Notes: generated by a model not told the origin, from the sequence alone. 64,000 nt of DNA from Sweltsa coloradensis (GCA_024449915.1 JAMZAV010002231.1:1-64000); one strand, 5' to 3'; counted from the first letter of the stretch, positions 54,801 through 56,514 are shown. Made by a program: numbers and translations.

Positions 54801-55783
54801 TTTATCACATCAAAATGACTACCATAATTTTCAATCAGTTGGTTGTTAAATGTTACAATTTTGAAATTTGGAAATTAATGTTCTTATTCATTTTCTCTTT
54901 ATCCAAGTTAATTAACAATGTAATATTGTAAACTTGCACTGTTATCATTGGCTTTTTGGTAGTTTAGCCTATATATTACCTAATATGAGAGACAATGTAA
55001 TGAAAAATGATTATTGTTAGTGGGAGTGTATTTTGTATTATTAGTAGTGTATTTTGTTATTAGTAGATTACTGTATTATAGTATTATACATATACTATTG
55101 TGTTAAACTTCATTAAGTTTAATAATTTTGTACAACTAAAATGGACTACACGGTTGAAAACTGTTGAAACCTGTAACTATTGTTATTTGTTGTTGTCCAA
55201 AATAAATTGAAAAAAAAAATTGAAATACATTTTGTAAGGGAAATATAGGAAAAGGCTTGTGGATCAGGTACAGTAGTTGACTAGTGTGCTTGGAGCTAAC
55301 TGGTTACTCTCCTAACCCAGGCGCACGTGACCTCCCACTCGAGCAAGGAGGATCAGGACGACAACAAGAAGATGGAGGAAGAGAACCGGCTGGCGATTGC
55401 CGCCGCGAAGCAGACCGACACCAAACAGGCTTTGTCTCCGGTGGTCGTCCCGTCTGCGCCTATGACCACAGCGGCAGCGGGAAGACAGAACACAGGCCGT
55501 GAGTCTTAATCTTTATAGGTCTCATGTCGGACTCATGTCGGACTGTAGTATGATTAGCAATCATAAGTTTTATGTTCCCATGATGGAAACCAAGGTTGCT
55601 AAAATACATAGAAGTCTGGACATGACTGTGACTGTGTGTGTAACACGATGCTTGGTGCTTGTTCTCAGGGGCTCCGGCGACGGCGCGCCAGCCAGCGGTG
55701 TCGGTGTCGGTTGCTGGGATTCCCGGCACGAACAACCAGCGAGGGTTGCCCAACCCCAACGCGAGCAGGGACAACAGCTTACT
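723..55783 (+). CDS. PPP4R4: PPP4R4 orthologue, partial gene (14 exons, both ends missing)
   Basis: Spliced from 14 exons: 723-828, 7282-7426, 10714-10787, 13603-13761, 14478-14655, 25877-26103, 27437-27640, 31383-31541, 37012-37194, 39377-39482, 48472-48597, 50055-50264, 55321-55498 and 55669-55783. The family is a regulatory subunit of the serine/threonine phosphatase PP4, built of alpha-helical HEAT repeats that bind the catalytic subunit, reported as cytosolic in vertebrates. Family hallmarks seen in order: SVIQNLPQLL, NAWLETLLDVIDLLP, LCQDVKAEVRACICSQL, CAFHFPAM, FLRYNMK, VRKTCE, and a charged then low-complexity C-terminal tail. Exon phases join cleanly from A through L (0,1,0,0,1,0,0,0,0,1,1). 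All introns are GT-AG. Exons are GC-rich and use CTG, AAG and GTG codons, unlike the AT-rich introns. The initiator exon is upstream of the window and the terminal exon was not found. PPP4R1 is a more distant relative and fits less well. The family match is from memory of the vertebrate protein. Confidence 0.87.
829..1620. other. Intron, no recognised element
   Basis: Unclassified intronic DNA. Short open frames exist on both strands but show no domain, no splice-bounded structure and no codon bias like the exons. Confidence 0.5.
1621..2395 (-). mobile_element. Helentron-like non-autonomous element, copy 1 (degraded ends)
   Basis: Carries the 3' hairpin region (AACGC ... GCGTT, read on the - strand near 1631-1662) and the internal tandem block shared with the copies at 12.2, 18.8 and 26.1 kb, in particular the phrase AACGTTGTAGCCCCACCCG, seen here twice. 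An A-rich run lies at 2318-2339. The terminal CTAG is lost in this copy and the other end diverges near 2380. Confidence 0.55.
2396..4440. other. Intron with a small Helentron-like fragment
   Basis: At about 2655-2765 there is an inverted fragment of the same family as 1621-2395 (GACGGGTGGGACTACAATG). The rest is unclassified AT-rich DNA. The open frame at 3137-3499 shows no recognisable domain. Confidence 0.5.
4441..4503 (-). repeat. SINE tail, split by the 4504-6514 element
   Basis: TTTATTTATTTAACGTCTAT followed by CCTATTCAGTTA and aaaaactgatt is the same tail as at 25320-25420. The continuation (TACAAAGGAG and on) reappears at 6523-6560 after the inserted element, so the uninterrupted 25-kb copy serves as an empty-site reference. 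Confidence 0.65.
4519..4911 (+). repeat. Forward cluster of four GTCACGGATGTTACA motifs
   Basis: Exact 15-mers at 4519-4533, 4684-4698, 4873-4887 and 4897-4911. The first directly abuts the terminal inverted repeat. Confidence 0.9.
5941..6001 (-). repeat. Reverse tandem cluster of the same 15-mer
   Basis: TGTAACATCCGTGAC at 5955 and 5987, and CGTAACATCCGTGAC at 5971, with a 16-bp period, preceded by a degenerate copy at 5941. It is opposite in orientation to the left cluster. Confidence 0.9.
6561..7281. other. Intron up to exon B
   Basis: AT-rich with no recognised repeat. It ends in a good acceptor (gtggttgtttgcag). Confidence 0.5.
7282..7426 (+). CDS. PPP4R4: PPP4R4 exon B
   Basis: Acceptor ttgtttgcag, donor gtaata at 7427. 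Starts in phase 0 with ALPNASTEFHMAASSTFKTI, continues through FTQTFLQSILSSIDSRDP and ends in phase 1. The FTQTFLQ segment corresponds to YTHTFLQ of the vertebrate protein, a HEAT helix. Confidence 0.88.
7450..7752. mobile_element. hAT MITE, 303 bp
   Basis: Ends TAGGGATGCACA and, at the far end, the complement with one change (tgtgcactccta). It is flanked by a perfect 8-bp target duplication GTTCATAT (7442-7449 and 7753-7760). The interior is rich in ATCGATA-type runs. No coding capacity. Confidence 0.88.
7753..9033. other. Intron, no recognised element
   Basis: AT-rich with scattered TAGGCCTA motifs and a short GAGTATT triplication at about 8394-8415. Nothing else recognised. Confidence 0.45.
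9034..10162. mobile_element. hAT element with Charlie-type ends, 1129 bp
   Basis: The left end CAGTGGTTCTCAACC is mirrored at the right end (ggttgagaaccactg). This end sequence is typical of Charlie-like hAT transposons. The 8-bp flanks agree only in part (agaaaggc, tcataggc), so the copy is old. It contains a 61-bp minisatellite (9271-9452) and an AT-rich block at 9940-10015. No transposase was seen. Confidence 0.8.
9271..9452. repeat. 61-bp minisatellite, three copies
   Basis: Units start at 9271, 9332 and 9393 with TAGTCTATTG(AGA)GGACATT and end with GCAGCGTGCTCTATG. Units 2 and 3 share the changes AACCATGAG and CACAGGC, so one arose from the other. Confidence 0.9.
10625..10665 (+). repeat. 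SINE tail fragment
   Basis: AATCAGTTTTTATAACTGAA followed by TAGGATA is the complement of the tail seen at 4480 and 25360. Confidence 0.5.
10714..10787 (+). CDS. PPP4R4: PPP4R4 exon C
   Basis: Acceptor tgtttgcag, donor gtaagt at 10788. Completes a split valine codon, then VANAWLETLLDVIDLLPVDV and VKSD, ending in phase 0. NAWLETLL is the clearest PPP4R4 signature. The last 27 bases of this exon plus 87 bases of intron are duplicated downstream at 11746-11859. Confidence 0.92.
10841..11703. mobile_element. hAT element, 863 bp, TIR TAGGGATGACATCGGGTA
   Basis: Perfect 18-bp terminal inverted repeats and a perfect 8-bp target duplication GTAGCTAT (10833-10840, 11704-11711). Subterminal ACCCGGGTACCCGG repeats lie at both ends. 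An internal module (11205-11265) recurs, inverted, in the hAT at 14927-16483. No transposase; a same-type CCCGGGTA-flanked hAT transposase fragment lies at 37.8-38.2 kb. Confidence 0.92.
11746..11786 (+). pseudogene. Duplicated 3' end of exon C with decoy donor
   Basis: Twenty-seven bases of exon C are repeated with one change (GAC to GAT), followed by GTAAGT. There is no acceptor in front of it, so it is unlikely to be spliced in as an exon, but the donor is intact. Confidence 0.8.
12159..12932 (-). mobile_element. Helentron-like non-autonomous element, copy 2
   Basis: Read on the - strand it starts TTGGATGAGCGAAGCGAAGA and ends with GCTCATCCATCAACGC, a hairpin (AACGC/GCGTT), then TTTTCCTAG followed by T. 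The start repeat and the inner copy before the hairpin form asymmetric inverted repeats, a known trait of Helentrons and their non-autonomous HINEs. The interior has two diverged tandem blocks around AACGTTGTAGCCCCACCCG and an A-rich run. No Rep/helicase. Confidence 0.62.
13127..13322. mobile_element. Small fold-back MITE, 196 bp
   Basis: ATCATGATTTTTAGGACTAT at the left is mirrored at the right (atagtcctaaaaatcatgat). The inverted arms extend about 55 bp with AAAATAAAACAAAG. Superfamily unknown. Confidence 0.75.
13603..13761 (+). CDS. PPP4R4: PPP4R4 exon D
   Basis: Acceptor ctgttgcacag, donor gtacgg at 13762. Exactly 53 codons, phase 0 to 0: ILPIAVNKGQISQKLATRI, then CKLLGKISTRLD and ALPIVLSLCQDVK. 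The ACKLLGK/SCKILGK and LCQDV motifs match vertebrate PPP4R4. Confidence 0.93.
13812..14200. mobile_element. Fold-back MITE, about 390 bp
   Basis: Left arm GTAAGCACTCAAATGCAGAT is mirrored at the right (atctgaatttgagtgcttac). Further paired segments include TGAATTCTAAAATGCGCAAG and AACAAACAGAATT. The loop has a second inverted pair, GTCGACGCAACGGG and CCCGCCGCGTTGAC. Confidence 0.75.
14201..14477. other. Intron before exon E, with one possible hAT end
   Basis: TAGGGATGTCAAC at 14247 looks like a solitary hAT end; no partner was found. Acceptor cttgtcgtag precedes exon E. Confidence 0.45.
14478..14655 (+). CDS. PPP4R4: PPP4R4 exon E (with two further in-frame donors)
   Basis: Acceptor gtcgtag, first donor gtaaca at 14656. 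It reads AEVRACICSQLPFVARGLGA, then VKPSILPLLVELASDEEATV and EAIVCMLPYLTQ, ending in phase 1. It matches EVRSCMCRQL and SVRLAAFE of the vertebrate protein, a HEAT pair. The last 25 exon bases plus donor recur twice at 60-bp intervals, giving alternative donors at 14716 and 14776 that would add 20 or 40 residues (GNIPLWGGRITVCMLPYLTQ type) without breaking the frame. Confidence 0.92.
14631..14810 (+). repeat. 60-bp tandem repeat of the exon E end, three copies
   Basis: Units begin TGCATGCTGCCCTACCTGAC at 14631, 14691 and 14751. Each contains ACGCAAG and a GTAACA donor. Period is 60 bp, a multiple of three. Copies differ by only a few bases, so the event is recent. Confidence 0.95.
14927..16483. 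mobile_element. hAT element, 1557 bp, with Penelope-type insert
   Basis: Ends CAGTCTTGGG and, at the right, CCCAAGACTG, with a perfect 8-bp target duplication TTAAAAGC (14919-14926, 16484-16491). Subterminal AAGGAACGCGTTCC-type repeats lie at both ends. A Penelope-like inverted repeat sits inside at 15707-15946. The module around 16115-16180 (CTTATCTTGCGACGA) is shared with hATs at 10.8 and 60.3 kb. Confidence 0.9.
15707..15946. mobile_element. Penelope-like element terminal repeat, inverted pair
   Basis: Two near-perfect arms of about 97 bp (15707-15802, 15849-15946) around a 46-bp spacer. The phrase CATCTTCAGAG ... TTCGAACTGATTGC and its complement GAAACGTCAGC, together with the upstream GTAGGCTTTCACGGCC at 15684, resemble the tails of Penelope-like retroelements. 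That match is from memory and the family call is moderate; the inverted repeat itself is plain. Confidence 0.55.
16515..16948. mobile_element. hAT MITE, 434 bp
   Basis: TAGGGATGTGCGAAC at the left and the related TAGGGATTGTGCAAACCC (read inward from the right). The 8-bp flanks are ATAAATAT and ATAATTAT (one mismatch). Interior rich in TTCGAAC/GTTCGAG repeats. Two degenerate inverted copies of CCGGCACCTCCACCA lie at 16719-16733 and 16759-16773. Confidence 0.85.
17035..17290 (+). repeat. SINE, 5'-truncated copy
   Basis: GCCGTCCTAGCAACGAGACG, then AATCGGCCTTGTTGATTCTG and the tail AAATCAGTTATATGACTGAG, TGGGTAAACTCTAAAT. It is collinear with the inverted copy at 33470-33900. Confidence 0.7.
17370..18144. 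other. Intron with a solitary hAT-like end and a small inverted repeat
   Basis: TAGAGATGAGACGATTCC at 17382 looks like an hAT end followed by GATTCC repeats; no right end was found. At 17500-17610, TTTCGGGAGAAACTTCCTCA and its near-complement form a short hairpin. Confidence 0.45.
18145..18308. mobile_element. Small MITE with 3-bp TTA duplication
   Basis: TGGCGTTTTCCATTGG at the left is mirrored at the right (ccaatggaaaacgcca), each outer end flanked by TTA. A 3-bp TTA target is typical of PIF/Harbinger. Length about 164 bp. Confidence 0.65.
18821..19558 (+). mobile_element. Helentron-like non-autonomous element, copy 3
   Basis: Starts GTTGGATGAGCGAACCGAAG, ends GCTCATCCATCAACGCGGC, hairpin, TTTTCCTAG, then T. 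Opposite orientation to the 12.2-kb copy and collinear with it throughout, including the GACCAAACGGGTGGGGCTAC block twice. Confidence 0.65.
19559..25300. other. Long repeat-poor intron segment
   Basis: No coding exon recognised. Simple sequences: a G run at about 23246-23266, a C run at 23733-23757, and ATT triplets at 23880-23936. tRNA-like T-arm phrases (AAGATTCGAACCTGG at 20849; GGAATCGAACCCGGG at 21940) suggest old SINE fragments. The stretch 23550-23625 (TTAGGAATAATTTCAGGG on the - strand, ending at CAGTGGCGTAATTAGG) resembles a hAT-type end. The 141-codon open frame at 22810-23235 (-) has no recognisable domain. Confidence 0.5.
23880..23936. repeat. (ATT)n microsatellite
   Basis: About 19 uninterrupted triplets. 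Confidence 0.95.
25320..25480 (-). repeat. SINE fragment (uninterrupted reference copy)
   Basis: TTTATTTATTTAACGTCTAT, CCTATTCAGTTATAAAAACT, GATTTACAAAGGAGGAC, AAATCTAATTACATAGATGC. It shows the sequence present before insertion of the 4504-6514 element. Confidence 0.65.
25877..26103 (+). CDS. PPP4R4: PPP4R4 exon F
   Basis: Acceptor ctgtttccag, donor gtgagt at 26104. Completes an Asp codon, then TLKNTIVPLVRKTCESALHK, MVVLAQVFGELCLGLEG, KRWLLNYYQQLSELGLRS and ends DFSARKN in phase 0. Matches the TILPLVKSFCEKS and GKLCHGLYG region of the vertebrate protein. A Helentron-like element begins only seven bases into the following intron. Confidence 0.92.
26111..26942 (+). mobile_element. Helentron-like non-autonomous element, copy 4, beside a splice donor
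   Basis: Starts GTTGGATGAGCGTAGCGAGC immediately after the GTGAGTT donor of exon F. Ends GCTCATCCAACAACGCGGC, hairpin, GTTTTCCTAG, then T. The interior differs from the other copies after the first 250 bp (three blocks with GTGAAATTTGAGCGCAAT). Contains a long (CTT)n tract. Confidence 0.65.
26177..26278. repeat. (CTT)n / T-rich microsatellite
   Basis: About 25 CTT triplets between T runs, inside the Helentron-like element. It produces long poly-Phe, poly-Leu and poly-Arg open frames that are not genes. Confidence 0.95.
26943..27436. other. Intron before exon G
   Basis: AT-rich, no recognised element. The acceptor is ccatgttgtag. Confidence 0.5.
27437..27640 (+). CDS. PPP4R4: PPP4R4 exon G
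   Basis: Acceptor tgttgtag, donor gtattc at 27641. Exactly 68 codons, phase 0 to 0: MPDLVPMQNNADKFVECRHH, CAFHFPAMTKFC, QLYSVFCGLACDPYFAVRRT, CGLHE. Matches CAYNFPAM, ELYSTFFCLCHDP and VRYTIA of the vertebrate protein. The methionine is internal, not a start. Confidence 0.92.
27649..27765. repeat. 39-bp minisatellite just inside the intron after exon G, three copies
   Basis: Units GAGACATTCATGTATCGTGC ... start at 27649, 27688 and 27727. It lies eight bases past the exon end. The period is 13 codons and the exon frame stays open through all three copies (RHSCIVHALKASA repeated), stopping at 27782. Confidence 0.93.
27945..28103. repeat. Fragment of an unclassified repeat (left part)
   Basis: GATAAACGGTTTGGTGGGAA and TTTCAAGTTTTGGACT match 5370-5475 inside the TGTCACGGATGTTACA element. 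The continuation lies at 30790-31165, beyond two inserted elements. Confidence 0.6.
28104..28694 (-). mobile_element. Helentron-like non-autonomous element, copy 5
   Basis: Read on the - strand it starts TTGAGCGAGCGAAGCGAGCG and ends GCTCGCTCAACAACGCGT, hairpin, GAGCGTTTTCCTAG, then T. It has its own asymmetric repeat (TTGAGCGAGC) but the same 3' hairpin and CTAG end as the other copies. Interior unrelated to copies 2 and 3. Confidence 0.58.
28708..30761. mobile_element. Pogo-like element, 2054 bp, with nested hAT
   Basis: CAGTCAAACCCCTATGGATC at the left, mirrored at the right (cgatacataggggttttactg), flanked by TA on both sides. Subterminal CGTTTTCCC/CATCGTTTT phrases at both ends. A GC-rich stretch lies at 29010-29140 (GGCCGGCCGGCCTGCC). 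No transposase. Without the hAT at 29788-30489 it would be 1.35 kb. A partial inverted copy is at 56515-57534. Confidence 0.8.
29788..30489. mobile_element. hAT MITE, 702 bp, copy 1
   Basis: TAGAGATGTGCAAAAATGG ends in inverted orientation and a perfect 8-bp target duplication CTCATTAA (29780-29787, 30490-30497). Carries CCGGCACCTCCACCA at 30061, 30186 and 30237. AATTCGCGAATT-type repeats near the ends. Confidence 0.93.
30790..31165. repeat. Unclassified repeat (right part)
   Basis: CATGCAAAAATTGGTAAAGA, GTTGGGCCAAGCTTAG and the end AACTCGTCTTTGCG match 5525-5635 and (inverted) 5057-5160. Confidence 0.55.
31383..31541 (+). CDS. PPP4R4: PPP4R4 exon H
   Basis: Acceptor ttttcttcacag, donor gtaggc at 31542. 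53 codons, phase 0 to 0: VTRVLGNNNGIVKSELVKLL, RDDSEEVLSGLIPNLSKTL, KSGTINPEFM. Matches VSKLLNSG, ELITLLQDESLEVLDALI of the vertebrate protein. Confidence 0.92.
31620..31850. mobile_element. hAT-derived fragment
   Basis: Runs of AACTCAAACTC and TCGAACTTCGAAC like those inside 16515-16948, plus one CCGGCACCTCCAACA at 31771. Ends not identifiable. Confidence 0.5.
32227..32876. mobile_element. hAT element with CAGGGTTGCC ends, 650 bp
   Basis: CAGGGTTGCC at the left and ggcaaccctg at the right, flanked by GTCTAGGC and GTCTAGTT (6 of 8 match). A 19-bp minisatellite sits at the left end. The centre (32425-32770) contains ATATCGATATCA-type sequence with inverted CCGGCACCTCCACCA at 32531 and a close variant at 32584, probably a second, nested hAT. 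Confidence 0.8.
32243..32337. repeat. 19-bp minisatellite, five copies
   Basis: ACGGATTTTATCCGTTTTA at 32243, 32262, 32281, 32300 and 32319. Each unit is nearly palindromic (ACGGAT/ATCCGT). Confidence 0.93.
33295..33450 (-). pseudogene. LINE fragment, zinc-binding end of a reverse transcriptase (copy 1)
   Basis: The - strand reads RHLKRIGIKRAATCPL followed by a 5-base insertion before the next cysteine. The HLxRIGI and CPLC arrangement is typical of the C-terminal zinc-binding domain of non-LTR reverse transcriptases. A flanking 30-bp sequence (CGAATCAATTGTAAGGCCGC) occurs on both sides as a direct repeat. Confidence 0.55.
33470..33900 (-). repeat. tRNA-derived SINE, near full length
   Basis: On the - strand: a tRNA-like head (GGCTCGTTGGTCTTGTTGTT, stem-loop TCTGC-TTCCAAT-GCAGA, B box GGTTCGATTCCC at 33840-33851), a body shared with 17035-17290, and the tail AGTGGGTAGACTCTAAAT, then AATTTATTTATTTATTT. 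About 430 bp. Not a tRNA gene: no acceptor stem pairing and no intact T-loop ending. Confidence 0.8.
33901..33995 (-). pseudogene. LINE fragment, zinc-binding end of a reverse transcriptase (copy 2)
   Basis: The - strand reads RHLKRIGIKRKATCPLCKQG, better preserved than copy 1. It runs directly into the SINE head, so the SINE probably inserted in or next to a LINE 3' region. Confidence 0.6.
34310..34400. mobile_element. hAT end fragment
   Basis: AAAGTTTGAGTTTGAATTTC, GAACGTTCGCACATACCTA resembles the left end of 16515-16948 in inverse orientation. Confidence 0.5.
34486..36224. mobile_element. hAT-like element, about 1.74 kb, hosting the 35188-35833 palindrome
   Basis: TAGGGGTGTGTGAGTCC at the left; TAGGGGTGTGGGAGTACCC reading inward from the right. 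Flanks share TAAATA but the exact 8-bp duplication is blurred. GAGTCGAGT/ACTCAAC-type repeats lie at both ends. CCGGCACCTCCACCA at 36050. A 37-bp repeat (GGTACCAAATATGCAACTCA and on) is doubled at 36131-36203. Confidence 0.68.
35188..35833. mobile_element. TTAA-flanked long palindrome, 646 bp
   Basis: Two arms of about 320 bp that are almost perfect complements, centred near 35510. Ends GGCTATTGTACCACC and its complement, each flanked by TTAA (35184-35187, 35834-35837). TTAA targets fit piggyBac or Kolobok. No coding capacity. Confidence 0.85.
36225..37011. other. Intron before exon I
   Basis: AT-rich with an ATATAT run near 36445. Open frames here have no recognisable domain. Acceptor cttgtgtctgtcag. 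Confidence 0.5.
37012..37194 (+). CDS. PPP4R4: PPP4R4 exon I
   Basis: Acceptor tgtctgtcag, donor gtgagt at 37195. 61 codons, phase 0 to 0: DTAALEIGRALLKCESEVST, NNWRLHQLVIQQFECLYLVL, FIHTYFTPVLFTRVHRA. Corresponds to the less conserved stretch with LKWRTHEKLLQ in the vertebrate protein. Confidence 0.9.
37813..38166 (+). pseudogene. hAT transposase C-terminal (dimerisation) fragment
   Basis: The frame contains WRRYLCIPGILVPSESAFST and AGHIVPKKRSSLTLKTV, a clear match in pattern to the C-terminal dimerisation domain of hAT transposases (usual form: YLSIPASSVPSERVFSTAG). Only this end is seen; the zinc-finger and catalytic parts are missing. CCCGGGTA phrases flank it at 37596 and 38176, like the subterminal repeats of the hAT at 10841-11703. 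Confidence 0.82.
38240..39268. mobile_element. Half copy of the TTAA palindrome family, split by an hAT
   Basis: CGTATTTGTACCGCCTCAC, AAAGGTTATGTCCCACCC and the end AAAGTATAATGGCC before TTAA match the right arm of 35188-35833 with many changes. Confidence 0.55.
38492..39193. mobile_element. hAT MITE, 702 bp, copy 2
   Basis: Same family and same length as 29788-30489. Ends TAGAGATGTGCAAAAATGG; target duplication GTTGTGAG / GTTATGAG (one mismatch). CCGGCACCTCTACCA, CCGGCACCTCCACCA and CTGGCACCTCCACCA lie at 38762, 38886 and 38939. Confidence 0.93.
39377..39482 (+). CDS. PPP4R4: PPP4R4 exon J
   Basis: Acceptor atatttcag, donor gtaagt at 39483. RQVPVRMAATNSLLVFLRYN, MKLIQRNDIRSRIIS, ending in phase 1. 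Matches VLPVQKAASRTLCIFLRYNRK of the vertebrate protein; FLRYN is diagnostic. Confidence 0.93.
39587..40061. mobile_element. hAT MITE, 475 bp
   Basis: TAGGGATGGGA ends and a perfect 8-bp target duplication GTGGGCAG (39579-39586, 40062-40069). AAACGTTTAA repeats at both ends. CCGGCACTTCCACCA at 39819 and CCGGCACCTCCACCA at 39871, 52 bp apart. Confidence 0.92.
40896..41288 (-). pseudogene. Tigger transposase, acidic C-terminal piece
   Basis: DYNVNNDDADDAIDSTMTFL, LEEDDVNEWVSGENDG and ALKYVEQQDDATIAD continue the protein after a further frameshift near 41280. Acidic tails of this kind are usual in Tigger/jerky-like transposases. Confidence 0.85.
41266..42306 (-). pseudogene. Tigger transposase, CENP-B-like and DDE pieces
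   Basis: LDASLFSWFTQHREKGVPIS and LDRWKKRHGIRQLSL form the second DNA-binding domain. Then VYNCDETGLYFKMLP carries the first catalytic Asp and ILLVDNAPSHPPEGELES the second. The expected third-Asp motif (TALIQPMDQG) is present in the DNA near 41545-41575 but out of frame, between two compensating frameshifts, so the protein read here lacks it. Confidence 0.92.
42357..42518 (-). pseudogene. Tigger transposase, N-terminal helix-turn-helix piece
   Basis: The frame begins at 42518 with MSKRKHKSASFEDKLNALKR and continues LDQGETIKKIASEMGVG, a pogo/CENP-B type DNA-binding helix-turn-helix. It hits a stop at 42357, just where the frame changes relative to the next piece. Confidence 0.88.
42897..44013. 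other. Intron, no recognised element
   Basis: AT-rich with AAATAAAT runs at 43272 and 43435. A GC-rich patch at 43670-43710 has no gene-like structure. Confidence 0.45.
44107..44177 (+). pseudogene. Truncated duplicate of exon K (copy 2)
   Basis: Intact acceptor, then 71 bases that encode ELCNGHSCYSRFSFMRLCSQ, ALDL, then an in-frame TGA and no donor at the end. If spliced in, it would truncate PPP4R4. Confidence 0.88.
44199..45050 (-). repeat. 3' LTR (left in the window), 852 bp
   Basis: Starts TGTAACGATACAGCGC and ends ACTTTACA on the + strand. Differs from the other LTR by scattered indels and a changed stretch near the outer end. Internal 36-bp repeats with AGTCACTGCCTACT at 44945-45000. 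Confidence 0.93.
46022..46671 (-). pseudogene. LTR retrotransposon gag-like protein, capsid-like part
   Basis: Two frames (46489-46671 and 46022-46453) separated by a further break. The first, GGIHPIEFLNLLENRFKNY, has the HPxxFLxxLE pattern of retrotransposon Gag capsids; the second has QLLKHFPMEIRIHF and an Asn-rich tail ending at 46022. No zinc knuckle seen. Confidence 0.65.
46643..47380 (-). CDS. LTR retrotransposon gag-like protein, coiled-coil N-terminal part
   Basis: Frame of 245 codons starting at 47380. Acidic N-terminus, then a long heptad-rich helical stretch at residues about 65-205 (MSFLMSTLLNKMSTMENSMK, KLEDVKHEIDKVNKRMD, KKLEEVQKEVSKVEEKRELD). Its place just inside the 5' LTR and the continuing capsid-like frame downstream suggest Gag. 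A frameshift at about 46670 separates it from the next piece. Confidence 0.72.
   Translation of the reverse strand: MASQSEGVAIDEIELGLQIVSQDLGRTELGQMDSGLDRHLATDMTSTSTEGSLVMSPEMSFLMSTLLNKMSTMENSMKNEMGKIMDEKLEDVKHEIDKVNKRMDVIQNGLEEKYDRLFYTLEKQFIDVKLKVTEDVEDIEAKVGGAMELIRDIHVMIDDNGKKLEEVQKEVSKVEEKRELDDKNFQETCNGLENSILTNTKKIQDLETQGITGVTGTTVYANDSGVGDQYLRGHNIHGRWWYSSH
47484..48323 (-). repeat. 5' LTR (right in the window), 840 bp
   Basis: Starts TGTAACGTTACACCGTG and ends ACTTTACA on the + strand, collinear with 44199-45050. Confidence 0.93.
48472..48597 (+). CDS. PPP4R4: PPP4R4 exon K (functional copy)
   Basis: Acceptor gttatcctcag, donor gtaagt at 48598. Completes a Glu codon, then LCNGHSCYSRFSFMRLCSQV, LDLFSRKYFKEHFYLSVLER, ending in phase 1. 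Matches NRLRFLDTC, EIFSRSFFCKYFFLPAIEL of the vertebrate protein. It is the only copy in the array with the second half of the exon and a donor. Confidence 0.92.
48928..49590. mobile_element. piggyBac-like MITE, 663 bp
   Basis: TTAA then CCCTGTAAGTGCCAAGC at the left; TTAA then CCCGGGAAGTGCCAACG reading inward from the right. TTAA duplication and CCC-starting ends fit piggyBac. A second internal pair, AGTGCCAGCG near 49420, lies close to the right end. No transposase. Confidence 0.8.
50055..50264 (+). CDS. PPP4R4: PPP4R4 exon L (frame conflict at its 3' end)
   Basis: Acceptor aactttcag, probable donor gtgagg at 50265. It reads EDRVPNIRQMFVKLLPKLKL, RMPSDKKYFAALEASIRKII and VEKDRDTLA in frame, matching VRMKLCYLLPKVKSTLKIP and EKDKDVLA of the vertebrate protein. 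After Ala (50207-50209) the expected continuation (YWKKVLTVLDKIE, cf. VKRTVLELDRME) lies in a different frame and meets TAG at 50257. The original frame runs on without a stop as FTGKKFSLCSTRLSAPRH. Either small indels in the gene or assembly, or a different intron end. Confidence 0.82.
50347..51003. mobile_element. Pogo/mariner-type MITE, 657 bp, CCGTATTTACCCG ends
   Basis: CCGTATTTACCCGAAT at the left; CCATATTTACCCGAAAT reading inward from the right; TA on both sides. Subterminal AAGACGACC/GACGACCCCC repeats. Same end type as 59292-60250. Confidence 0.8.
51004..52320. other. Intron, unclassified
   Basis: A stretch at 51190-51300 (CATGCCCCCCCGACTTGTGG) recurs at 15475-15545. The rest is AT-rich with no recognised element. 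A spliceable-looking segment at 52068-52155 was considered as an exon and not accepted. Confidence 0.4.
52321..55235 (+). mobile_element. CR1/Jockey-type LINE, degraded
   Basis: Remains of a reverse transcriptase in several frames: ENWECVTVSE and FNKNCPLKQ (linker after the endonuclease), HSAGIDDLS, NYRPISI, NGFRRGKST, DLTKAFDCVDHKILLDKLEY, GVPQGSILGP, ELFADDF (catalytic box with the usual final Thr changed), and a C-terminal NTRQKHDL. The 3' end is AAATTGAAAAAAAAAATTGA. The apurinic endonuclease is not recognisable, so it is 5'-truncated or decayed. The start is approximate. Confidence 0.82.
53242..54280 (+). pseudogene. LINE reverse transcriptase domain, multiply frameshifted
   Basis: Fingers and palm motifs from KHSAGIDDL (53297) to FADDF (53978) and the thumb piece NFLGLTIDKNLTWHAHI (54207-54265) lie in at least three frames with several stops, so no active enzyme. 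Confidence 0.85.
55321..55498 (+). CDS. PPP4R4: PPP4R4 exon M (charged tail)
   Basis: Acceptor ctcctaacccag, donor gtgagt at 55499. AHVTSHSSKEDQDDNKKMEE, ENRLAIAAAKQTDTKQ, then a Pro/Ala/Thr-rich end; phase 0 to 1. Position and charge fit the Glu/Lys-rich stretch after the last HEAT repeat in vertebrate PPP4R4. Frame chosen because it joins exon N without a stop. Confidence 0.75.
55499..55668. other. Short intron M-N
   Basis: Only 170 bp, gtgagt to ttgttctcag; the only intron in the window free of repeats. Confidence 0.75.
55669..55783 (+). CDS. PPP4R4: PPP4R4 exon N (disordered tail)
   Basis: Acceptor cttgttctcag, donor gtgagt at 55784. Completes an Arg codon, then APATARQPAVSVSVAGIPGT, NNQRGLPNPNASRDNSL, ending in phase 2. 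Low complexity as in the vertebrate C-terminus (there IPISVPGPSS). The gene must continue, but no further exon was recognised up to 64000. Confidence 0.75.
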
Positions 55784-55869
55784 GTGAGTACACCCACCAT
55801 CTCTCTTTTCTAGGGTTGTGCAAACCTGTTTTTTTATTTCAAACCAAATAAAATAATAAATAAATAAAT

Positions 55870-55910
55870 AATAATAAATTGTACTTAGAGTCTACCCACT
55901 CAGTTATATA
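55870..55910 (-). repeat. SINE tail, left half of a split copy
   Basis: AGAGTCTACCCACTCAGTTA, TATA; the remainder (TAACTGATTTTCAGTGGGGG and on) resumes at 58382. Confidence 0.8.
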
Positions 55911-56514
55911 CAGTGGAACTTTAAATTTACGTACCTTGAATCACCGAATTCCTTGATTGTGTAAAGTTTTTTGTTGGTCCCAAAAATTTTCCCATAAGGA
56001 CAATGTTAAATTTTCCTTGAACTAACGTACCTTGTACCTACGTATTACGTGACTTTACGTATCGTATTTCAAGTCCCGAGTCATAATATATGGCCTCGAA
56101 TTTACGTATCTATGCCGCCGAACGCTGTGGGGAACGAGGGAGGTTGTTATTTACTGGTCCGAGTGCCGCCCGCTTTGACAGCTCAACACATGCCGCTGAC
56201 CGCATGGGTAATAATGCAGTCCCTTTCCTCCCCCCTCATTAGCAGCAGTCTGGCAATGTGAGAAGGTCGAGTGGGTCACCGTTCGCCCCCCCCTCCCCCT
56301 CCCCCTCCCGCCCATACGATCGTAGTATTTCAGCACTGCCGACAAACGCAACCCGATACTTGACCTGGCCTACCCACTCCACTACCGGCCTCTTTTCCCG
56401 ACGAGCTTGAATGAGTGAGCATATGAATCAATTGATTGAGGAATCAAGCACATGATTCTATGACATGTGATGATTTTATTGTATGTGACGAAATCGACTG
56501 CAGTCTTGAGTAGC

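Noticed and set aside
55284..55502. Alternative frame of exon M
   Set aside because: Gives a Gly/Arg-rich peptide with no match and breaks the join to exon N.
723..55783. PPP4R1 instead of PPP4R4
   Set aside because: NAWLETLL, LCQDV, CAFHFPAM and FLRYN fit PPP4R4 in order; PPP4R1 has a different layout.
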